A stretch of 10,011 bases of DNA from Ileibacterium sp. (lineage in GTDB: Bacteria > Bacillota_I > Bacilli_A > Erysipelotrichales > Erysipelotrichaceae). The notes below the pieces were generated by a model. That model was not told where the DNA came from, made no database searches, and worked only from the letters and a program-made list of their open reading frames with translations. The stretch covers positions 48,185-58,195 of the forward strand of contig JABUSF010000003.1 of assembly GCA_021443945.1 (NCBI GenBank), written 5' to 3'. The position numbers and the translations under genes were made by a program. Numbering within the stretch: position 1 is the stretch's first letter; every line of letters begins with the position of its first letter. This document shows, one piece after another, positions 6,535 through 10,011 of the stretch.

Positions 6535-7488
6535 TTATTCGTAGGACTTGAAGAACAGACCTAACTGGTACATTTTGTCCTTCACTTCCTTCAATGACTT
6601 TTTTCCTAAGTTCTTAACATGCATCATTTCATCTTCTGTCTTCTGAGTCAGTTCATCCACAGTTTGGATGCCAGCTCTCTTCAGACAGTTGTAAGAACGA
6701 ACAGATAAATCCAGATCTTCAATCATCATAGTGTTGTTTTTCTGTACATCCTCTGGAACAGGCTGCTGAACTGTAAATGTTTCTTCCAGTTTCAGGTCTG
6801 CCAGTGGAACAATGATATCCAGGGCACTCACCAAAATGTCAGCAGCCTGGCTAATAGCTGCCAACGGCGAAAGGTTACCATTGGTTGTCACATCAATATG
6901 AACTTTATCGTATTTCTTATCCTGACCCAATCTGGCAGGCTCGGATAAGTATTCTGCTTTACGAATTGGTGTGAAGATTGTATCCACTGCAACTGCTTCT
7001 GCAGGCAGATTAAATTCCTTCACATTATCTGAAGCGGATTTGTAACCAATGCTATTGGCTACATATAAATCCATCTCCAGAGACTGACCCTCTTTCAGAT
7101 GACAAATCACCTGTTCAGGATCCATAACCTCTACATCTTCCGGGCAGACAAGATCTGCTGCGGTTACAGTGCAGGGGCCATTCTGTTTGGAGATATGCAG
7201 CGTCTGCAGCTCATCTGAATCACTGTTGAGCTTTAAAGCTTTTGCTTTGAGCGTCAGGCCGGTGACATCCTCTTCAACCTTGTCGAAAACAGGGCTGGCA
7301 GGATCAAGTCCTTCCGCTTTGTAGCCCACTACTCCTGTGCCAGGCAATTCTGACAAAAGAATCTGACAAATCGCATTCCCGATGGTTGTTCCGAAACCTC
7401 TTTCCAGTGGTTCGAAAACAAAACTCGCCTGATTTTTCTCTTCATCCACAGTTTCCTGATGGAATGATGCTCTCTCAAATTCGTGCAT
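6535..7488 (-). CDS. rpoA: RNA polymerase alpha subunit, divergent N-terminal domain
   Basis: RpoA dimerises to nucleate core RNA polymerase, and its C-terminal domain contacts UP-element DNA and activators. The 317-residue product has an N-terminal domain (1 to about 235), a short linker and a C-terminal domain (about 253-317). The C-terminal domain is textbook: LSVRSYNCLKRAG (261-273) carries the DNA-contact arginine (264), asparagine (267) and lysine (270), and NLGKKSLKEVKD is intact (293-304). The N-terminal domain keeps EPLERGFGTTIGNA (26-39). The nearly invariant arginine pair that follows is replaced by Cys41-Gln42, the HEF/YST segment is missing its usual form, and RGRGY reads NSIGY (145-149). 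ATG 7488 has AAGGAGG (7502-7496) with a 7-base spacer. The frame is intact throughout, so this is divergence, not a frameshift. Confidence 0.97.
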   Translation of the reverse strand: MHEFERASFHQETVDEEKNQASFVFEPLERGFGTTIGNAICQILLSELPGTGVVGYKAEGLDPASPVFDKVEEDVTGLTLKAKALKLNSDSDELQTLHISKQNGPCTVTAADLVCPEDVEVMDPEQVICHLKEGQSLEMDLYVANSIGYKSASDNVKEFNLPAEAVAVDTIFTPIRKAEYLSEPARLGQDKKYDKVHIDVTTNGNLSPLAAISQAADILVSALDIIVPLADLKLEETFTVQQPVPEDVQKNNTMMIEDLDLSVRSYNCLKRAGIQTVDELTQKTEDEMMHVKNLGKKSLKEVKDKMYQLGLFFKSYE

Positions 7489-7503
7489 CGGCTGTCCTCC
7501 TTA

Positions 7504-7893
7504 TTATCCGCGTGGTCTTTTTGGTGGACGGCACCCATTGTGAGGAATAGGTGTTACGTCATTGATCATTGTAATATCAAGACCTGCAACCTGCAGCGCT
7601 CTTACTGCAGCTTCACGTCCAGGACCTGGACCTTTTACTTCAACTGCAACGGATTTCATGCCGTGATCCATAGCTGCTTTTCCAGCTGCTTCTGCTGCCA
7701 TCTGAGCAGCATATGGAGTGCTTTTACGGCTTCCTTTGAATCCCAGAGCACCAGCGGAGCTCCAGGAAATTGCGTTACCTGCTTCATCGGTAATAGTCAC
7801 GATCGTGTTGTTAAATGTAGAGTGGATGTGAGCCATACCTCTGGCAATATTCTTTTTAACGCGGCGTTTTCTAGTCTGCTGTCTTTTTGCCAT
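7504..7893 (-). CDS. rpsK: 30S ribosomal protein S11
   Basis: S11 lies on the platform of the small subunit next to the E-site codon region. The 129-residue product matches the family length. Key blocks are STFNNTIVTITD (25-36), KGPGPGREAAVRAL (87-100) and the C-terminal DVTPIPHNGCRPPKRPRG (112-129), where an Asn-Gly step is the site of isoaspartate formation in E. coli S11. ATG 7893 follows AGGAGGGA (7908-7901). It lies 15 bases after rpsM and 15 before rpoA, with no rpsD between rpsK and rpoA, as is usual in Bacillota. Confidence 0.98.
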   Translation of the reverse strand: MAKRQQTRKRRVKKNIARGMAHIHSTFNNTIVTITDEAGNAISWSSAGALGFKGSRKSTPYAAQMAAEAAGKAAMDHGMKSVAVEVKGPGPGREAAVRALQVAGLDITMINDVTPIPHNGCRPPKRPRG

Positions 7894-7908
7894 ACTTTAC
7901 TCCCTCCT

Positions 7909-8274
7909 CTACTTCTTCTTGTTAGCCACTGTTTTGGCTTTTCCTTTTCTGGTTCTGGCGTTGGTTTTTGTACGCTGACCACGAACCGGCAGTCCTTTAC
8001 GGTGACGGATACCACGGTAGCAGCCAATTTCCATAAGCCGTTTGATGTTCAGCTGAGTTTCTCTTCTCAGATCACCCTCAACTTTGTATTTGTCTACTTC
8101 TTTACGAAGTGCGTTTAACTGTTCTTCGCTGAGATCTTTAATGCGGATATCTTCGCTGATTCCTGTATCTGCCAGAATCTTCTCAGCTGTGGGTCTGCCT
8201 ATTCCATAGATGTAGGTCAAGGCAATGACAGACCGTTTATTGTTTGGAATATCTACTCCTGCAATACGAGCCAT
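7909..8274 (-). CDS. rpsM: 30S ribosomal protein S13
   Basis: S13 sits in the head of the small subunit, where its basic C-terminal tail reaches the P-site tRNA and bridges to the large subunit. The 121-residue product begins MARIAGVDIPNNKR. It has the GIGRPTA helix-turn segment (24-30), the CYRGIRHRKGLPVRGQRTKT block (85-104) and a lysine-rich tail ending in KKK. ATG 8274 follows AGGAG (8285-8281) with a 6-base spacer. The gap to rpmJ is 19 bases. Confidence 0.98.
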   Translation of the reverse strand: MARIAGVDIPNNKRSVIALTYIYGIGRPTAEKILADTGISEDIRIKDLSEEQLNALRKEVDKYKVEGDLRRETQLNIKRLMEIGCYRGIRHRKGLPVRGQRTKTNARTRKGKAKTVANKKK

Positions 8275-8293
8275 TCTTTTCTCCTACTTCCTA

Positions 8294-8407
8294 TTAACCC
8301 TGTCTCTGTTTGTGTTTAGGGTTTTCACAAATCACCATGACTCTGCCTTTACGGCGGATCACACGGCATTTATCACAGATGGGTTTGACGGATGGTCTTA
8401 CTTTCAT
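8294..8407 (-). CDS. rpmJ: 50S ribosomal protein L36, zinc-binding form
   Basis: This 37-residue protein begins MKVRPSVKPICDKC and ends NPKHKQRQG. It carries the full zinc ribbon Cys11-X2-Cys14-X12-Cys27-X4-His32, so it is the zinc-dependent form. L36 is the smallest large-subunit protein and helps fold 23S rRNA. ATG 8407 has AAGGAG (8420-8415) with a 7-base spacer, overlapping the infA stop codon. The order infA-rpmJ-rpsM is the standard one. Confidence 0.97.
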   Translation of the reverse strand: MKVRPSVKPICDKCRVIRRKGRVMVICENPKHKQRQG

Positions 8408-8418
8408 GTGAATTCTCC

Positions 8419-8637
8419 TTATTTACGTCTAAAGGTAATGCGCCCACGTGTTAAGTCGTATGGTGAGATTTCGACTGTGACACGGTCGCCTGGTAAAATG
8501 CGAATGTGATGCATACGGATTTTACCAGAAACGTGAGCTAAAATTTCGTGTCCGTTCTCCAATTTCACTTTAAAAGCGGCATTGGGGAGTGTGTCAATTA
8601 CGATACCATCGAGTTCGATCATATCTTGTTTAGCCAT
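8419..8637 (-). CDS. infA: Translation initiation factor IF-1
   Basis: IF-1 binds the ribosomal A site during initiation. The 72-residue product has the canonical length. It is an OB-fold protein starting MAKQDMIELDG, with TLPNAAFKVKLENGHEILAH (16-35), SGKIR (37-41) and the C-terminal PGDRVTVEISPYDLTRGRI (49-67). I choose ATG 8637 because homologues begin there. The frame is open further upstream to an ATG at 8676. The ribosome binding site AAGGAGG (8656-8650) is 12 bases from this ATG, longer than for any other gene here. It is the first gene of the operon. No secY, adk or map lies upstream. Confidence 0.96.
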   Translation of the reverse strand: MAKQDMIELDGIVIDTLPNAAFKVKLENGHEILAHVSGKIRMHHIRILPGDRVTVEISPYDLTRGRITFRRK

Positions 8638-8668
8638 TAATTCTGTGTGCCTCCTTACATGAAATGAT

Positions 8669-8684
8669 GCCGGCATAAAATGCC
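8669..8684 (-). promoter_or_regulatory. Hairpin at the predicted 5' end of the alpha-operon mRNA
   Basis: On the leftward strand GGCAT (8684-8680) can pair with ATGCC (8676-8672) across three Ts. The same ATGCC belongs to a perfect palindrome ATGCCGGCAT (8667-8676) that offers a competing pairing. The transcript start expected from the promoter is near 8685, so the hairpin would sit at the very 5' end of the mRNA. It could stabilise the transcript or serve regulation, but only the pairing is visible. Confidence 0.4.
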
Positions 8685-8691
8685 ATTAACC

Positions 8692-8720
8692 AATATACAG
8701 TTTGAATCAAACTTTTGCAA
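8692..8720 (-). promoter_or_regulatory. Promoter of the infA-rplQ operon
   Basis: On the leftward strand TTGCAA (8720-8715, 4 of 6 to the -35 consensus) and TATATT (8697-8692, 5 of 6 to the -10) are separated by exactly 17 bases. It lies between the terminators of the upstream mreB-like gene and the infA ribosome binding site, where a promoter is needed. The spacer holds a perfect palindrome, listed separately. Confidence 0.65.
8699..8713. repeat. Palindrome inside the alpha-operon promoter spacer
   Basis: AGTTTGA-A-TCAAACT is a perfect inverted repeat with 7-base arms and one central base. It lies wholly between the -35 and -10 elements of the operon promoter. A protein bound there would block RNA polymerase, so it is a candidate operator. 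It could also be chance in AT-rich DNA. Confidence 0.5.
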
Positions 8721-8774
8721 ACAAAAATATCTCAATTCGGATAAAAAGTTCAATCGGCTTTCACAGTCATGAGC

Positions 8775-8805
8775 AAAGAAAAACCAGGACTGCCTGGTTC
8801 TTTGC
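8775..8805 (-). terminator. Second terminator downstream of the mreB-like gene
   Basis: On the leftward strand AACCAGG (8799-8793) pairs with CCTGGTT (8788-8782) around CAGT, followed by TTTCTTT. An outer pairing GCAAAG/CTTTGC (8773-8778 and 8800-8805) can lengthen the stem with a 3-base bulge. It lies about 20 bases past the first terminator and insulates the ribosomal operon. Confidence 0.7.
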
Positions 8806-8820
8806 GTTTCTATGATACAA

Positions 8821-8852
8821 GAAAAAGCAGGCAATCCAATGCAGATTGCCTG
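8821..8852 (-). terminator. First terminator downstream of the mreB-like gene
   Basis: On the leftward strand CAGGCAAT (8852-8845) pairs perfectly with ATTGCCTG (8835-8828) around a 9-base loop. It is followed by CTTTTTC (8827-8821). It begins 12 bases after the stop codon of the mreB-like gene. Confidence 0.85.
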
Positions 8853-8864
8853 AACGATTCACTT

Positions 8865-9845
8865 TTATGATTTTTTACGGCCTTCCGCCGTTCGGGACAT
8901 CAGGATCTCCAATCCCTGCACCACCGTATTGGCCGGGTTGTCGGTAATATGAACGGGCACCCCAACCATCGTGGTCAGGCTCCTTCCCAGTCCTTTTATT
9001 TTCATGGAACCGCCGCTGCTGACAATGCCCCTCTCATATATATCCCGCTTATACTGCTGAGGAACCGAATTAATAAAGCTTTGAATCCACATGGCCAGCT
9101 GTCTGGAAAAAGGAGCCAGAATCACGGCCATCTGGTTTTCATCCACCACCACCGACTTTAAGGTTTTCAAAGTTCTGTCCAATCCGTTGACATTCATGGC
9201 CAAAGGCTGGGTATTCATCCGCACATTTCCAAGGTTCCGCTTTAAAGCATCAATTGCAGAAGGAGACACAATCATATTGTGTTCTGCAGCAAACCACTGT
9301 TCGAGAAGCTGTGCAATATACTTTCCATTCAGATTACAGGATTCCTTCAGAATCATTTTCCCATTATAAAAAAGGGCGATATCGCTGTTGGAATGTCCGA
9401 TGTTCATGACACAGCTTGCCACTGGCAGCAGCAGATCCAGCTGAGCCCCGATGGCACTCATCCAGATTTCCTCGTCAAAATAAACCTGGGAAGCTCCCAG
9501 CTGGCAAAGATGGTCCTTTAAATCCTCTGCAACAGGGTCCGGAAGAGATGTTGGATATGAGATAAACAAAACTGTTTTCTGAAACATCCGAAATACTCGG
9601 CATTCGTAGCACACCTCTTCCAAAAGCGCATCCAGAGCTTTCAAATCAATCTGCTCCTGCGCCAGCGGGTAAACAATCCTGACATCCTCATTGGCCACAT
9701 TCATCTCCAAGGCTTTTTCCCCAGCCGCCAGAGCCCGTCCCTTTGAATCAAGAGCCACTGCACTCGGTTCATCAAAAACGACTCCTTTTCCATGGATGGT
9801 CAGCCGGATCGAGTCTGATCCAATATCAATTCCTGCAGTAATCAT
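8865..9845 (-). CDS. Divergent MreB-like actin-family protein
   Basis: MreB proteins are bacterial actins that polymerise under the membrane and guide wall synthesis during elongation. This 326-residue product, slightly shorter than typical MreB (about 335-345), shows the fold in order. The phosphate-1 loop is GIDIGSDSIRL (5-15), followed by KGVVFDEPSAVALD (20-33), then EEIWMSAIG (125-133) where MreB has the catalytic-glutamate segment. The phosphate-2 loop is MNIGHSNSDIALF (147-159), and the adenosine motif GIVSSGGSMKIKGL (273-286) is followed by GVPVHITDNPANTVVQG. Phosphate-2 has Asn148 where MreB has Asp and lacks the usual GGGT. The conserved AGDEMD is replaced by NLNGKY (171-176). The start ATG 9845 follows GGGGAGGG (9858-9851). 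It has its own promoter and terminators, with no mreC or mreD beside it, so it is probably a specialised paralogue. Confidence 0.85.
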   Translation of the reverse strand: MITAGIDIGSDSIRLTIHGKGVVFDEPSAVALDSKGRALAAGEKALEMNVANEDVRIVYPLAQEQIDLKALDALLEEVCYECRVFRMFQKTVLFISYPTSLPDPVAEDLKDHLCQLGASQVYFDEEIWMSAIGAQLDLLLPVASCVMNIGHSNSDIALFYNGKMILKESCNLNGKYIAQLLEQWFAAEHNMIVSPSAIDALKRNLGNVRMNTQPLAMNVNGLDRTLKTLKSVVVDENQMAVILAPFSRQLAMWIQSFINSVPQQYKRDIYERGIVSSGGSMKIKGLGRSLTTMVGVPVHITDNPANTVVQGLEILMSRTAEGRKKS

Positions 9846-9869
9846 GTGATCCCTCCCCGTTCTTTTACA

Positions 9870-9878
9870 AGTATACCA
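9870..9878 (-). promoter_or_regulatory. Extended -10 promoter of the mreB-like gene
   Basis: On the leftward strand TGGTATACT (9878-9870) is an extended -10: TG, one base, then TATACT with 5 of 6 matches. No good -35 is found 17 bases upstream, which extended -10 promoters tolerate. Transcription would start near 9863, giving a short leader that holds the ribosome binding site at 9858-9851. Confidence 0.5.
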
Positions 9879-9965
9879 TTTGAGGCATAACTTCTATTTC
9901 TGCATTTAAATAAGGCATGCAGTTTTGTCAGAGTGCACAACTTCATCATGAATCATTCTCATTTG

Positions 9966-9994
9966 TTGACATATGATGATGGTTCATGTATTCT
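9966..9994 (+). promoter_or_regulatory. Rightward promoter leaving the window
   Basis: A perfect -35, TTGACA (9966-9971), is followed after 17 bases by TATTCT (9989-9994, 4 of 6). It points away from the mreB-like gene, so a divergent gene is expected just beyond the right edge. No start codon with a ribosome binding site is visible before the window ends. Confidence 0.5.
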
Positions 9995-10011
9995 TTCGAG
10001 AGTAATTCATT

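Noticed and set aside
7483..8118. Rightward open frame (211 codons) opposite rpsK and rpsM
   Set aside because: It is antisense to two ribosomal protein genes that match their families end to end.
9948..9964. Fur-box-like TGAGAATGATTCATG on the leftward strand
   Set aside because: Only the first half matches the 7-1-7 pattern. The second half diverges after ATT, so the dyad is missing.

Overview
The window looks like a chromosomal segment of a low-to-mid G+C member of the Bacillota. Erysipelotrichia or Clostridia is my best guess, and this is inference only. The supporting signs are strong AGGAGG-type ribosome binding sites on nearly every gene, intrinsic hairpin plus T-tract terminators, the clostridial-type ACT-domain SerA, a DUF1015 partner gene, an actin-like MreB paralogue, and the order infA-rpmJ-rpsM-rpsK-rpoA-rplQ without rpsD.

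Left part (1-3710). The possible first codons of a leftward gene lie at the extreme left edge. After them comes a compact rightward operon: serC (150-1244), serA (1237-2400, overlapping serC by 8 bases) and a DUF1015 gene (2417-3664). Together they encode the first two steps of serine synthesis from 3-phosphoglycerate plus a genetically linked protein of unsettled role. A bidirectional terminator (3677-3706) closes the operon and also serves the gene that converges on it.

Middle (3715-6131). A leftward ABC-F ATPase of the Uup/YfmR type (3715-5472) has an intrinsic-terminator-like hairpin ending only a few bases before its ribosome binding site. Upstream of that hairpin lie a 26-codon ORF and an inverted repeat, which together resemble an attenuation leader. 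Next is a 70-residue acidic orphan gene (5722-5934) in an AT-rich stretch.

Right part (6132-9994). The leftward alpha ribosomal operon infA-rpmJ-rpsM-rpsK-rpoA-rplQ is tightly packed, with gaps of 10-19 bases. It has its own promoter, with a perfect palindrome in the spacer, and its own terminator. It is not joined to secY-adk-map as in most Bacillota. Its RpoA is unusually divergent in the N-terminal assembly domain. Upstream, insulated by two tandem terminators, is an isolated MreB-like gene (8865-9845) with altered nucleotide-binding motifs. The window ends with a good rightward promoter that fires out of the sequence.

No tRNA, rRNA, CRISPR array, insertion sequence or phage gene was seen. 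No stretch longer than about 250 bases lacks a gene. Most of the window is housekeeping DNA, and the points worth a second look are listed as findings.
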